From positions 124,001-188,000 of the forward strand of contig NZ_BDCJ01000003.1 in the NCBI RefSeq assembly GCF_001613445.1: 64,000 bases of DNA, written 5' to 3'. Made by a program: the position numbers and the translations under genes. The stretch is from Nocardia grenadensis NBRC 108939. Its GTDB lineage: Bacteria > Actinomycetota > Actinomycetes > Mycobacteriales > Mycobacteriaceae. The notes under the pieces are model-generated. The model was not told where the DNA came from, did no database searches, and saw nothing but the letters and a program-made list of their open reading frames with translations. Positions 1 to 8,409 of the stretch are shown here, in pieces (within the stretch, counting starts at the first letter, position 1; each line of letters starts with the position of its first letter).

Positions 1-1
1 C

Positions 2-328
2 CTGGCCCAGGACACCGCGACCCTGCTGCTGGACGAACCCACCGCCGCACTGGACCTGGGGCATCAGGAAGCCGTGCTCGCCCTCGCCGCGGACCGCGCC
101 GCGGCCGGCGCCGCGGTGGTGGTCGTCCTGCACGACCTGGCATCCGCCGCCGCCTACGCCGATCGTGTCGCGGTACTGGACGACGGCCGTCTCGCGGCCG
201 CCGGGCCACCGCGCGAGGTCCTCACCGGCGAGTTGCTCAGCCGCATCTACCGATACCCGGTCGAAGTCCTCGACCACCCGGGTACCGGTGCGCAGCTGGT
301 GCTGCCCGCCCGCCCGGCACGCGGCTGA
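2..328 (+). CDS. Heme/iron-siderophore ABC transporter ATP-binding protein, C-terminal part (5' end outside window)
   Basis: Only the last ~108 residues lie in the window. They begin just before the Walker B/D-loop segment LLLDEPTAALDLGHQ and continue through the H-switch region (VVLHDLASAAAYADRV), then a short tail ending at TGA. The 'LDLGHQ' D-loop and 'HDLxxAAxYADRV' pattern is typical of FecE/HmuV-type ATPases that power heme or ferric-siderophore import across the inner membrane; the permease and binding protein should lie to the left, outside the window. The stop is 3 bp from the convergent stop of the MMPL gene. HmuV is the best guess from the family pattern; other FecE-like ATPases cannot be excluded. 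Confidence 0.8.
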   Translation: MAQDTATLLLDEPTAALDLGHQEAVLALAADRAAAGAAVVVVLHDLASAAAYADRVAVLDDGRLAAAGPPREVLTGELLSRIYRYPVEVLDHPGTGAQLVLPARPARG

Positions 329-331
329 GGT

Positions 332-2452
332 TCATTGCGGCCGAAGGGCGCGTGATCGCGGCCGCCAGACGAGTTTCAGCACGGCCGGGGTGAGCAGCAT
401 CCGGATGACCGTGGCGTCCAACACCAGGGCCGCGATCATGCCGTAGGCGATGTACTTCATCATCACCAGCTCCGAGAAACCGAATGCGCCGGTCACCACG
501 ATGAGGATCGCCGCCGCCGAGGTGATCACCCCACCGGTGTGCGCGATCCCGTACCGGATGGCCTCCGGTGGGTCGGCTCCCGCAGCCCGCGCCTCCACCA
601 CCCGCGACAGCAGGAACACCTCGTAGTCGGTCGACAGCCCGAACACCACCGTCACGATCAGCACCAGCACCGCGAACATCAACGGCCCGGGCGTGAAGTC
701 GAACAGCCGCGCCCCGTGCCCCTCGACGAAGATCCAGGTCAGGATGCCGAGCGTGGCGCCCAGGCTCAACGCCGACATCGCCACCGCTTTCACCGCCAGG
801 ATCAGTGACCGGAACGCCGCGTACATCAGCGCCAACGCCGCCGCCACCAGCACGGCCGCCAGCAACGGCAACCCGTCGAGCAGGCCGTGGATACTGTCGC
901 GTTCCAGCGCCGGCACCCCCGCCACCAGCACCCGCACACCGTCGGGTTCCTCGATACCGCGCAGCACCGCGATCGCGGTATCGGCGGCCCGATCGTCGAC
1001 CAGCCCCGCCTGCAGCACATTGATCCCGTCGCGGGTGGGTGCGGCGGGCTCGAACGGACCCGTCAGCCCGGGGGTGGCATTGGCCTGCAGGCGGATATCG
1101 CTCAGCTGGGATGCATCGGCGCCGGTCACGACCAGGCGCAGCGGTTCGGTGCGGAAACCCGGGAACAGCGCGTCGAACTTCTCCTGCGCCATCCGCGCCG
1201 GGTTGTCCTGCGCCAGATACTTCTCGCTCAGACCCCCGAACTCGATATGCCGGAACGGCACCATCAGCAGCAGCAGTCCCAGCACCACCGTAACGATCAC
1301 CGCCCACGGCCGGGCCATCGACCACCCCGCCAGCCGGGAGAACATTCCGCGATCGATCTCGGCCTCGCTGCTGGCCCGCGCGAACCGCCGCCACTGCCAC
1401 AGATCGATCCGCGGGCCCGCGATCGCCAGCAGCGCCGGCAGTGCGGTCACCGACAGCACTGCCGCCAGCAGCACCGAACTGATTCCGCCGTAGGGCACCG
1501 ACCGCAGTACACCGTTCGGGAAGATCAGCAGCGCGCCCAGGCTCACCGCGATGATCGCCGCCGAGAACAGCACCGTGCGACCCGCGGTGGCAACCGTCCG
1601 CGCCACCGCCTCCTCCACACCGCGGCCGGCGGCCAGTTCCTCCCGGAACCGGGTGACCGTGAACAGGCCGTAGTCGATCGCCAGGCCCAGACTCACCAGC
1701 GTCACCACGGCACTGGCGAAGACATTCACTTCGATATAGCCGGTGAGCAGGCGCATGATGCCCTGGGTGCCCAGGATCGTCATGCCGCCGATCAATACCG
1801 GAAGTACGGCGGCCACGACTCCGCCGAATACGAAGTACAGCAGGATCGCCACCAGTGGCAGGGCGATCATCTCGGCCCGCCGGATATCGTCCTGCATCCC
1901 GGTGTTGATGCCCTCCACCACCGGCTGCAGGCCGGCCGCCTCCACCGTCGTACCGGCAGGCCCGGTACCGGGGCCGCCGGCCGCCAATTCGCCGATGATC
2001 GCCTGGTAGTTGTCGACGGTCGCCGAACCTTCGCCCCGCAGACCGATGCTGGCGAACGCGTGGGTGCGGGAATCATCGGCGAACTGCCCCGACAGGGCGC
2101 TGTCCCAGTAGCTGTCGATCCGCAGCACCCGGTCCGGATGGTCACGCAGCAGCCCGGCCAGCTGGGCGGTCACCGCCGCCCGGACCTCCGGATCGTCCAC
2201 GGTGCGCCCCGGCGGCGCGGTGTACAGGGCGATCACATCGCTGTCGGTGTCCCGGCCGAAGGTCGCGTCGGCCAGTTTCGAGGCGGCGACCGATTCACTC
2301 GACTCGTCGAACCACCCCTCCTGGGTCAACCGGTCCGCGAGATCCCGGCCGTACAGGCCCGATACCGCCACCAGGGCCAGGAAGACCATGAGCACCGCGA
2401 TCCGGTGCCGGTACACGAACCGGCCCCACCGCTGGGGTCCCACCGCGCGCAT
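332..2452 (-). CDS. MMPL family (RND superfamily) transporter
   Basis: A 706-residue inner-membrane permease with the two-fold MMPL architecture: N-terminal helix, large extracytoplasmic loop (about residues 45-190), a five-helix bundle, a second helix and loop, and a second bundle. Both halves carry the proton-relay type motif in the fourth helix of each bundle: LGLAIDYGLFTVTRF in the first and FGLSTDYEVFLLSR in the second. Members export lipids, siderophores or drugs by proton antiport; the substrate here is unknown. The ATG lies 6 bp after the stop of an MTB12-like lipoprotein gene, so the two are very probably co-transcribed. It lacks the long C-terminal cytoplasmic tail of MmpL3. Confidence 0.9.
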   Translation of the reverse strand: MRAVGPQRWGRFVYRHRIAVLMVFLALVAVSGLYGRDLADRLTQEGWFDESSESVAASKLADATFGRDTDSDVIALYTAPPGRTVDDPEVRAAVTAQLAGLLRDHPDRVLRIDSYWDSALSGQFADDSRTHAFASIGLRGEGSATVDNYQAIIGELAAGGPGTGPAGTTVEAAGLQPVVEGINTGMQDDIRRAEMIALPLVAILLYFVFGGVVAAVLPVLIGGMTILGTQGIMRLLTGYIEVNVFASAVVTLVSLGLAIDYGLFTVTRFREELAAGRGVEEAVARTVATAGRTVLFSAAIIAVSLGALLIFPNGVLRSVPYGGISSVLLAAVLSVTALPALLAIAGPRIDLWQWRRFARASSEAEIDRGMFSRLAGWSMARPWAVIVTVVLGLLLLMVPFRHIEFGGLSEKYLAQDNPARMAQEKFDALFPGFRTEPLRLVVTGADASQLSDIRLQANATPGLTGPFEPAAPTRDGINVLQAGLVDDRAADTAIAVLRGIEEPDGVRVLVAGVPALERDSIHGLLDGLPLLAAVLVAAALALMYAAFRSLILAVKAVAMSALSLGATLGILTWIFVEGHGARLFDFTPGPLMFAVLVLIVTVVFGLSTDYEVFLLSRVVEARAAGADPPEAIRYGIAHTGGVITSAAAILIVVTGAFGFSELVMMKYIAYGMIAALVLDATVIRMLLTPAVLKLVWRPRSRALRPQ

Positions 2453-2458
2453 CGCCGC

Positions 2459-3043
2459 CTAACCGCACGCCGCGGTTCGGTAATCGGCCGAACGCAGGAT
2501 CCCGCACAGATCGGTCCGCGACAGCTTCCAGGCGCCGTCGAGATAGATGAAGTGCACCACGGTGGTGCGGACAGCGGTACCGGAGCCGTCCTTGTCCAGT
2601 CGTAGCGTCGCGGTCACCGTACCGTCGTGGTTGTCGAACACCGGATCGGTCACCCCGTACACGGCCCGCGGATTGTCCTGCAGCGCCTTGTACATATCGG
2701 GGATCGCCTGCGCGAACGCTTTCCCGTCCTCGATCAGCGCGGTCCGCTCCGAATCCGGCAGAGCCGGATCCAGGGCCCGTTTTATCTGCCCGTCCAGTTC
2801 GGCGGCCGTCGGGAGCGAGCGGGACGCGAGTTCCCGTGAGGTCGCCGCCGCGGACGAGGACAACGCGGCCTTCGCCGAGGATCGCGCCGCCGCCACCGCC
2901 TCCTCGTCGACCCCGGAACCACAAGCGGTCACCGAAACGGCCGCCGTGAGCAGAATAACAAGTGACATAAATCCGATGCGCGCGCCGTGCACCAGCCGGA
3001 AAACAGATGTGTACCGCATCACATAATGAATACCATCATTCAC
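2459..3043 (-). CDS. MTB12-like lipoprotein (low-molecular-weight antigen family)
   Basis: A 194-residue predicted lipoprotein. A hydrophobic signal segment (about residues 22-38) leads into a lipobox ending at Cys41 (VTAC). An Ala/Ser-rich linker follows, and then a compact C-terminal domain (about 75-194) of the NTF2-like type seen in the mycobacterial MTB12 antigen. Two cysteines near the end (LCGIL and AACG) could form a disulfide. The GTG start overlaps the TGA of the upstream gene (GTGA); an in-frame ATG at 3019 is an alternative. It sits directly upstream of the MMPL gene, which suggests a periplasmic accessory role like that of MmpS proteins. That role is inference. Confidence 0.7.
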   Translation of the reverse strand: MNDGIHYVMRYTSVFRLVHGARIGFMSLVILLTAAVSVTACGSGVDEEAVAAARSSAKAALSSSAAATSRELASRSLPTAAELDGQIKRALDPALPDSERTALIEDGKAFAQAIPDMYKALQDNPRAVYGVTDPVFDNHDGTVTATLRLDKDGSGTAVRTTVVHFIYLDGAWKLSRTDLCGILRSADYRTAACG

Positions 3044-3390
3044 TGCATACCTTCGATCACCGACCCGATCCTGGCCAGCAACGCCCGCACGGTCGGAACA
3101 TTACGTCCTCGCGGCGGCGGCTCGGCGGCAGGGAGCAGATCACGGACCAGTGCCACCACACTGCGGCTGTCGTCGAGGTCGGTGTCGGTCACATGGGTTT
3201 CCGCGACGGCCACCACATCCTCGGGTCCGGGCACCGCCTCGGGAGGGAGGTCGGGCCGATAGACCTCCAGGCGCAGCGTCGCCCGCACCGTGCGGAACGC
3301 GAACGACCGCCCGTCACCGGTCCGACCGAATCCGTGCGCGAAAGGGCCCGTGGTCACCTCGTCGGCGGAAAAACCCGGCACCTCGTGCAT
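3040..3390 (-). CDS. Conserved hypothetical protein, first gene of the MMPL operon
   Basis: A 116-residue soluble protein without signal peptide or membrane segment. The ATG at 3390 is chosen because AGGAG lies 7 bases upstream; the reading frame continues further upstream without a better start. The sequence alternates short beta-like stretches (FAFRTVRATLRLEVYRP, DVVAVAETHVTD) with a helical C-terminus. I do not recognise the family. It overlaps the following lipoprotein gene by 4 bp, so the three genes 3390 to 332 look like one operon. It is divergent from the lppL-like gene with a 125-bp shared promoter region. Confidence 0.6.
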   Translation of the reverse strand: MHEVPGFSADEVTTGPFAHGFGRTGDGRSFAFRTVRATLRLEVYRPDLPPEAVPGPEDVVAVAETHVTDTDLDDSRSVVALVRDLLPAAEPPPRGRNVPTVRALLARIGSVIEGMQ

Positions 3391-3515
3391 CGTCAACTCC
3401 TGACCTCCGCACCCTCTGATCCGTACGTTAACCCGGCCCCCACCGGAGCCCGGCTGCCGACACCCCACATACCCCGATGGCACCGTCGCCAACCCCGTCG
3501 TGATCAGATATTCGA

Positions 3516-4583
3516 ATGCAGCATCGGTCGTTTCCGGACACAGAGCACCGGGTCCGGCGCCGGAGACCACGCGGTACCGTCGCCGCGATACTGCTCACCG
3601 CCGCCGTCGCGCTGACCGGCTGTTCGGGCGGCGGCGAGCCCGGTGCCGGCGACGTACCCACCCGTGAACCGGCGACACCGGCGGTTTCCCCACCGGTCAC
3701 CACCGCTCCCGCCGGGCAGGTCCATCCGGCCCCGACCGCGCTCACCGCCCTCGTCGGCGACCCGGGCCGCGGCAACCTCGCCGGTCTCGATCCCACCGGG
3801 ACCACACTCACTGTGTTCACCCCGGCCACCGAACCGCCCACCACCCATGAGGTGCGACTACCCGCCCCGGCCACCGCGATCGCCGCCGGCACCACCGGGG
3901 AGATCCTCGCGGCCGCCGACGGTGCGATCCTGCGCGTCGATACCGCGACCCGCGCCGTCACCCGCATCCCCGTCGACGGCGAGCTGCACAGTGTGCGCTC
4001 CCGTCCGGACGGCACCCTGATCGCCGGCACCGGCGACGGGCGGGTGCTCTTCCTCGACCGGGAGGGCCGCGTCCAGCGGACCGTGTCCGGTCTGGTGTCC
4101 GCCGACGCCATCGCCCTCACCGGCGACACCCTCACCGTCCTGGACCGCCGACAGACCCTCCTCACCGAGATCGCAGCCGGTGACGAACGACTCGGGCTCG
4201 CGCTCCGGGCCGGAGCCGGGGCCGCGAACCTCGTGGAAGCGACCTACGACCGGGTCGTGGTCACCGATCCCGACAGCGGCCAGCTCCTGGTGTTCACCAC
4301 CGATCCACTCGTGCTGCGTCAGCGCTACCCGGTAGGATCGTCGCCTTACGCACTCGCCTACGACCGGCATTCCGACACCGTATGGGTGACGTGCACGCAG
4401 AGCAACGAGATCGTCGGCTACGACCTGTCGACGGGGACACCGCGGGAGGTGGGCCGGTATCCGACGATCCGGCAGCCGAACGCGGTGACCGCCGACGAGA
4501 CGACCGGCGATCTCTACATCGGCTCAGCGACCGAACCGGGTCTGCAGCGCATCCCCGCGGACCAGCGCAAGAGAGGGCAGTGA
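3516..4583 (+). CDS. lppL: LppL-like lipoprotein with beta-propeller (YncE/NHL-like) repeats
   Basis: A 355-residue lipoprotein. An Arg-rich n-region (residues 12-19), a hydrophobic core and a lipobox LTGC with Cys36 give surface anchoring. A Pro/Thr-rich linker precedes repeated blades of the kind '[26 protein letters not shown]' across residues 75-350, as in YncE-type seven-bladed propellers. Length (mycobacterial LppL is close to 358 residues) and position immediately before a DUF5703 gene and pyrD match the mycobacterial lppL locus. The biochemical role of LppL is not established. The stop TGA overlaps the next start (TGATG), indicating translational coupling. Confidence 0.8.
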   Translation: MQHRSFPDTEHRVRRRRPRGTVAAILLTAAVALTGCSGGGEPGAGDVPTREPATPAVSPPVTTAPAGQVHPAPTALTALVGDPGRGNLAGLDPTGTTLTVFTPATEPPTTHEVRLPAPATAIAAGTTGEILAAADGAILRVDTATRAVTRIPVDGELHSVRSRPDGTLIAGTGDGRVLFLDREGRVQRTVSGLVSADAIALTGDTLTVLDRRQTLLTEIAAGDERLGLALRAGAGAANLVEATYDRVVVTDPDSGQLLVFTTDPLVLRQRYPVGSSPYALAYDRHSDTVWVTCTQSNEIVGYDLSTGTPREVGRYPTIRQPNAVTADETTGDLYIGSATEPGLQRIPADQRKRGQ

Positions 4584-4849
4584 TGGCATCCACTCGACGT
4601 GCAGCGACCTCGCGCACCACGCTCCCGGCCACCTGGGAGACCACCAGCGACGACTACGAGTACGTGCCGCTGCGCCTGCCGCCGGATGTCACCCGGGTCA
4701 CCGCCTCGATGCGGCTGGCGATCCAGGCCGAATACGGCGGCTGGGAACTCTCCCGGGTCCGCGCCTACACCGACGGCAGCCGCCGCGTCCTGCTGCGCCG
4801 CCGCAAAACCGCGACGACGAGCCCCGCGGGGCACTCTGTGGAGCTATGA
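4583..4849 (+). CDS. DUF5703 family protein
   Basis: An 88-residue basic protein coupled on both sides: its ATG overlaps the lppL stop as TGATG, and its TGA overlaps the pyrD start as ATGA. The core '[38 protein letters not shown]' followed by a cationic 'RRVLLRRRK' is the conserved DUF5703 pattern that accompanies pyrD in mycobacteria and nocardiae. No catalytic residues are evident. Its function is unknown; the strict gene order suggests a role linked to the lipoprotein or to membrane-bound PyrD. Confidence 0.85.
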   Translation: MASTRRAATSRTTLPATWETTSDDYEYVPLRLPPDVTRVTASMRLAIQAEYGGWELSRVRAYTDGSRRVLLRRRKTATTSPAGHSVEL

Positions 4850-5931
4850 GCGTGCTGTATCGGTTACTGCTGCGAGTCATGTTCCTGGTCCCGCCGGAAC
4901 GCATCCACCGCCTCGTGTTCGGGGTGATCCGCGCGGCCACCGCGCTCGCCCCCACCCGGGCACTGCTGCACCGGTTGTTCGGTGTGGACGATCCCATCCT
5001 GCGGACCACGGTGTTCGGGGTGGAATTCGCCGCCCCGCTCGGTATGGCCGCCGGATTCGACAAAGACGCGACCGGAGTCGACGCCTGGGGCGCACTCGGC
5101 TTCGGCTTCGCCGAGATCGGGACCGTCACCGCCGCCGCCCAGCCCGGTAACCCGCAACCCCGCCTGTTCCGGCTGCCCGACGACCGGGCCCTGATCAACC
5201 GGATGGGCTTCAACAATCACGGTGCCGCGGCCGCGGCCGCCCGGCTGCACGGACGGAAGACCACCGTGCCGATCGGCGCGAATATCGGCAAGACCAAGGT
5301 GGTCGACGCCGCCCAGGCCGCCGAGGACTACGCCACCAGCGCCCGGCTGCTGGGCCCGCTCGCCGATTTCGTGGTCGTCAATGTCAGTTCGCCCAACACC
5401 CCGGGGCTGCGGGATCTCCAGGCCGTGGAATCACTGCGCCCGGTCCTCGCCGCCGTGCTCGACAGCGTGCGGGTGCCGGTACTGGTGAAGATCGCCCCCG
5501 ACCTGTCCGACGAGGACATCGACGCGGCCGCCGATCTGGCGGTGGAACTCGGCGTGGCCGGCATCGTCGCCACCAACACCACCATCGGCCGCACCGGCCT
5601 CGCCAGCGACCCCGCCGAGGTCGCCGCGATCGGGGCCGGTGGACTGTCCGGCCCCCCGGTCGCCGACCGCTCGCTGGAAGTGCTGCGACGGCTGTACGCC
5701 CGGGTCGGCGACCGGCTGGTGCTGGTCTCGGTGGGCGGGATCGAAACCCCTGATCAGGCATGGGAACGAATTCTCGCCGGGGCTTCGCTCCTGCAGGGCT
5801 ACACCGGCTTCATCTACGGCGGTCCGCTGTGGACCCGGAACATCCACCGGGGAATCGCGGCGCGGCTGCGGGCCGGCGGCTATCGCAGCCTGGCCGACGC
5901 CGTGGGCGCCGGCCACGCCGCGCACCGCTGA
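4846..5931 (+). CDS. pyrD: Quinone-dependent dihydroorotate dehydrogenase (class 2)
   Basis: A 361-residue flavoenzyme that oxidises dihydroorotate to orotate in pyrimidine synthesis and passes electrons to quinone. The N-terminal ~45 residues form the amphipathic membrane-docking helices of class 2 enzymes ([18 protein letters not shown]). FMN and substrate motifs are intact: [43 protein letters not shown] (with the catalytic Ser of class 2), [22 protein letters not shown] and [11 protein letters not shown]. Length is normal. It is the last gene of the lppL-DUF5703-pyrD unit. Confidence 0.97.
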   Translation: MSVLYRLLLRVMFLVPPERIHRLVFGVIRAATALAPTRALLHRLFGVDDPILRTTVFGVEFAAPLGMAAGFDKDATGVDAWGALGFGFAEIGTVTAAAQPGNPQPRLFRLPDDRALINRMGFNNHGAAAAAARLHGRKTTVPIGANIGKTKVVDAAQAAEDYATSARLLGPLADFVVVNVSSPNTPGLRDLQAVESLRPVLAAVLDSVRVPVLVKIAPDLSDEDIDAAADLAVELGVAGIVATNTTIGRTGLASDPAEVAAIGAGGLSGPPVADRSLEVLRRLYARVGDRLVLVSVGGIETPDQAWERILAGASLLQGYTGFIYGGPLWTRNIHRGIAARLRAGGYRSLADAVGAGHAAHR

Positions 5932-5944
5932 GCGGACCGGACAC

Positions 5945-6325
5945 TCACGCGGCGGAACCGCTGCGGAGGGCGCCGGGGCCGCCCCGGTGCGAGACCGCGC
6001 CCGCCGGTAGCCGATCGTGCAGGAACCGCGCCTCCAGTATCCGGGCCTCCACCCGGTTGGCCAGCAACACGACCACCTGCTCCCATACCAGCCCGAGCTG
6101 CTCCACCGATTCGGCGGCGCGGGTCAGCGCTGTCTCGTCGGATACCAACCCGGGATCGGACAGGGTCTCGTCCACGGACATACCGGCATAGGCCTGTTCG
6201 AACGACAGGTCGCGGTCAGGCAGCCAGCTCAGCCGCCACCACGAACCGTGCCGGGTCTGCACGCGTTCGGCGAATTCGGGGGAGATACCGCTGGTCATCA
6301 GCCAGTCGGTGATGTGGATGGTCAC
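5945..6325 (-). CDS. Hypothetical protein (126 aa)
   Basis: A small acidic protein convergent with pyrD. The GTG at 6325 is preferred because GAGGAGG lies 6 bases upstream; an ATG 60 bases further out has no such site. The first ~100 residues (starting VTIHITDWLMTSGISPEF) look like an all-helical conserved domain with a Trp-rich patch (GSWWRLSWLPDRDLSFEQAY); the tail is Gly/Arg-rich and low complexity. No signal peptide or transmembrane segment. I do not recognise the family. Confidence 0.6.
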   Translation of the reverse strand: MTIHITDWLMTSGISPEFAERVQTRHGSWWRLSWLPDRDLSFEQAYAGMSVDETLSDPGLVSDETALTRAAESVEQLGLVWEQVVVLLANRVEARILEARFLHDRLPAGAVSHRGGPGALRSGSAA

Positions 6326-6690
6326 AGCTGCCTCCTCAGGGGGCTCGGCACCGAGACCGGGCCGGTGAAACGGCCGGCACGGCATCGCCGCCGTCGGGAA
6401 TGTGGATCAGGACACGCTCGGCGCATCTACACAGAAGATGGCTCGGGGTCCGCGCCAGCTCGATCCATACCTCGCCGCGCCTCGTAACGACGTCCTCTGA
6501 CCAGGGATTTCCTCACTGCGATCACCAGGCCCTCCCGTCCTCTGGATCGAGGGAAAACTGTCTTCCAAGTCTGTCATTTGACGGTCTACCGGTCAATGCA
6601 GATGTCAAACGCCCTTTGCACTATGGTTATTGCCATTAGCGAGGGTGCTGAAACCCCGAGCGGCGACGGACCAGCTGAAAGGCGTGCCAC
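6326..6690. other. Intergenic region between hypothetical gene and PfkB-like gene; imperfect inverted repeat
   Basis: 365 bp without a convincing gene. The right half is less GC-rich than its surroundings and holds the imperfect palindrome TTGACGGTCTACCGGTCAA at 6578-6596, about 95 bp before the PfkB-like start, followed by a second GTCAAA-containing stretch. This is a plausible promoter/operator area for the rightward gene. A 79-codon rightward frame at 6400-6639 shows no protein-like character. Confidence 0.3.
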
Positions 6691-8187
6691 ATGGTTCCTC
6701 ACGACGACACGGCAATCGTCGCGATCCGCAATATCCTCACCCGGCTCTGCAAACGCTCCGGCCTCAGCTTGGAGCGGCTGCGAACAACCGAAATCGATAT
6801 ACGCCCCCTCCTCGACCTCCCTGCGGTCAGGCGATACGCGGAAGACCACGACACCACCCGGCCCCAAGCCGTCCTCCCGGTCGTACGCGAACACGCCCGC
6901 CGGTTGCCGCCCACTCACCGTGTGATCACGGACGCCGAATTGTCCCTCGGGCTCCTGGAGGGAGAAGGGCACGATATCGATCGCGCGGCGCTCTACTCCC
7001 AGGACCTCGGTGCACGCCGTGAATACCTCTCGGCGCACTGGCGTCGGTTACACGAACTCGCGGCAGCCGACCCCATACCGCCGGCTCCCACTGTGCGTTC
7101 TCTCCGCGCGACCCCCGAACGCCGCGCCTTCACCGCTCTCGCCGCGCTACTTGTCACCGGCGCAGTTCACAGCGACGACATGTACGGCCGTGTCCCTGCA
7201 CGAGCGAGTACCGGGACCCTCACGGTCATCGGCGATGCAGTGATCGACCACGTCTACCAGGTGGATACCATCCCAGACGCTCGCGGTTTCGTCCGAGGGC
7301 GTTTCACAGCGAACCCGGGCGGCAAGGGACTCAATTGTGTCATCGCCGCGGCACGCCTGGGCATCAACGTCAGGTTCATTGCTTCCGTCGGCGATGATGA
7401 GGGCGGCCGACGCATTATTGATTACCTACGATCCGAAAACATCGACACTTCGCTGGTGAAGGTCGTCCCGAAGGCGGCCACCCCGATCACCGCCCTGATC
7501 GTGAGCCGTACTGGCGTCACCGGCACCATCGCATGCACCGATGACCGAATCCGGCTGACCGATACCGAGCTCACTGCTCCGCTCGTCAGGTCCGCCCTCG
7601 CGGATTCCGATGCTGTTCTCATCACCCTGGAGCCTCCGCTTCCGGTAATAGAACAGGCCCTGAGCACCGTCCAAGCCTTGGCCGATCGCCCACCGGTACT
7701 CGTCACCTCCGCGAAGATCGACTCTCCACAGGTCCTCTATCGGTATTTGCCCTATGTGGACTATCTGATCGGTTCGCTCCGGGAACTCGACTACCTCGTT
7801 CCCGAAGTCCCCGCTCGCTCGGGTCCCCATATCGCGGAGCAGCTGCGAATGCTCGGCGCCAGGGCTGTATGCGTAGTCGAAGATTTCGGATGCACCGTAC
7901 GCTCCGACCGCCTCACACTCGATATCCCCCGAATGCAGGCTGCGGCACTCACAGACATCCCAGGCTCACGATCCGCCTTCGTCGGCGCCCTCCTCTATCG
8001 CCTGTTGTCGGCGGCCGGGGACGAAGGAGGGTTGGGCACAGAGCGCCGTTTCGCGGAGGAACACGACTTTGCCTGGGCAACCGCCGCCATGGTCGCGACA
8101 CAGGCGTTCGCCGGGGATATACCCGGCACGATGCCGACCGTCGACGAGGTGGATCGGATCATTCGCCTGACATCCGAGAGCCACTGA
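6691..8187 (+). CDS. PfkB-family protein with N-terminal extension and degenerate catalytic motif (probable pseudokinase)
   Basis: A 498-residue two-part protein. Residues 1-165 are a helical region (SGLSLERLRTTEIDIRPLL, then a segment resembling N-termini of actinobacterial regulators). Residues 170-495 are a ribokinase/PfkB fold: the first strand LTVIGDAVIDHVYQVD, the first PfkB signature NPGGKGLNCVIAAARLG, the lid strands and a C-terminal half ending at AFVGALLYRL. The second PfkB signature, normally DTTGAGDAF, reads DIPGSRSAF (residues 422-430): the anion-hole glycine is Arg427 and the catalytic-base Asp is Ser428. Sugar phosphorylation is therefore unlikely; a sensor or regulatory role is possible but unproven. 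ATG start with AAAGG upstream. Confidence 0.85.
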   Translation: MVPHDDTAIVAIRNILTRLCKRSGLSLERLRTTEIDIRPLLDLPAVRRYAEDHDTTRPQAVLPVVREHARRLPPTHRVITDAELSLGLLEGEGHDIDRAALYSQDLGARREYLSAHWRRLHELAAADPIPPAPTVRSLRATPERRAFTALAALLVTGAVHSDDMYGRVPARASTGTLTVIGDAVIDHVYQVDTIPDARGFVRGRFTANPGGKGLNCVIAAARLGINVRFIASVGDDEGGRRIIDYLRSENIDTSLVKVVPKAATPITALIVSRTGVTGTIACTDDRIRLTDTELTAPLVRSALADSDAVLITLEPPLPVIEQALSTVQALADRPPVLVTSAKIDSPQVLYRYLPYVDYLIGSLRELDYLVPEVPARSGPHIAEQLRMLGARAVCVVEDFGCTVRSDRLTLDIPRMQAAALTDIPGSRSAFVGALLYRLLSAAGDEGGLGTERRFAEEHDFAWATAAMVATQAFAGDIPGTMPTVDEVDRIIRLTSESH

Positions 8188-8325
8188 GAGTGGCGTACGG
8201 GCGTGTGGCCCTGGGAGATTGCTATCGACCTCAGGGCCGAACCCCACAGCACATCTCACTCGGCCTCTTCTTCCGCTGCGCACGCAGGCGATTTCGCACC
8301 CCGGACACCGAATGCTCGGTAACAT

Positions 8326-8341
8326 AGTGATCCACATCACT
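8326..8341. promoter_or_regulatory. CRP/GlxR-like palindromic site upstream of the acyl-CoA synthetase
   Basis: The perfect inverted repeat AGTGATccacATCACT fits the CRP-type operator GTGA-N6-TCAC used by actinobacterial cAMP receptor proteins (Rv3676, GlxR). It lies about 70 bp before the acyl-CoA synthetase start, a normal distance for control of that promoter. Binding is inferred from the motif only. Confidence 0.55.
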
Positions 8342-8409
8342 GCCGCGGTAACCGTCTCGGCGGTACCGGTGATACCCGGGTCCGCGGCATCCAGCACCGG
8401 GATCGGACC

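Noticed and set aside
887..2605. A 572-codon rightward open frame
   Set aside because: Antisense to the MMPL permease; His/Gln/Arg-rich shadow.
6400..6639. Possible 79-residue rightward gene
   Set aside because: Ser/His/Arg-rich low-quality translation within a promoter-like region; no RBS.
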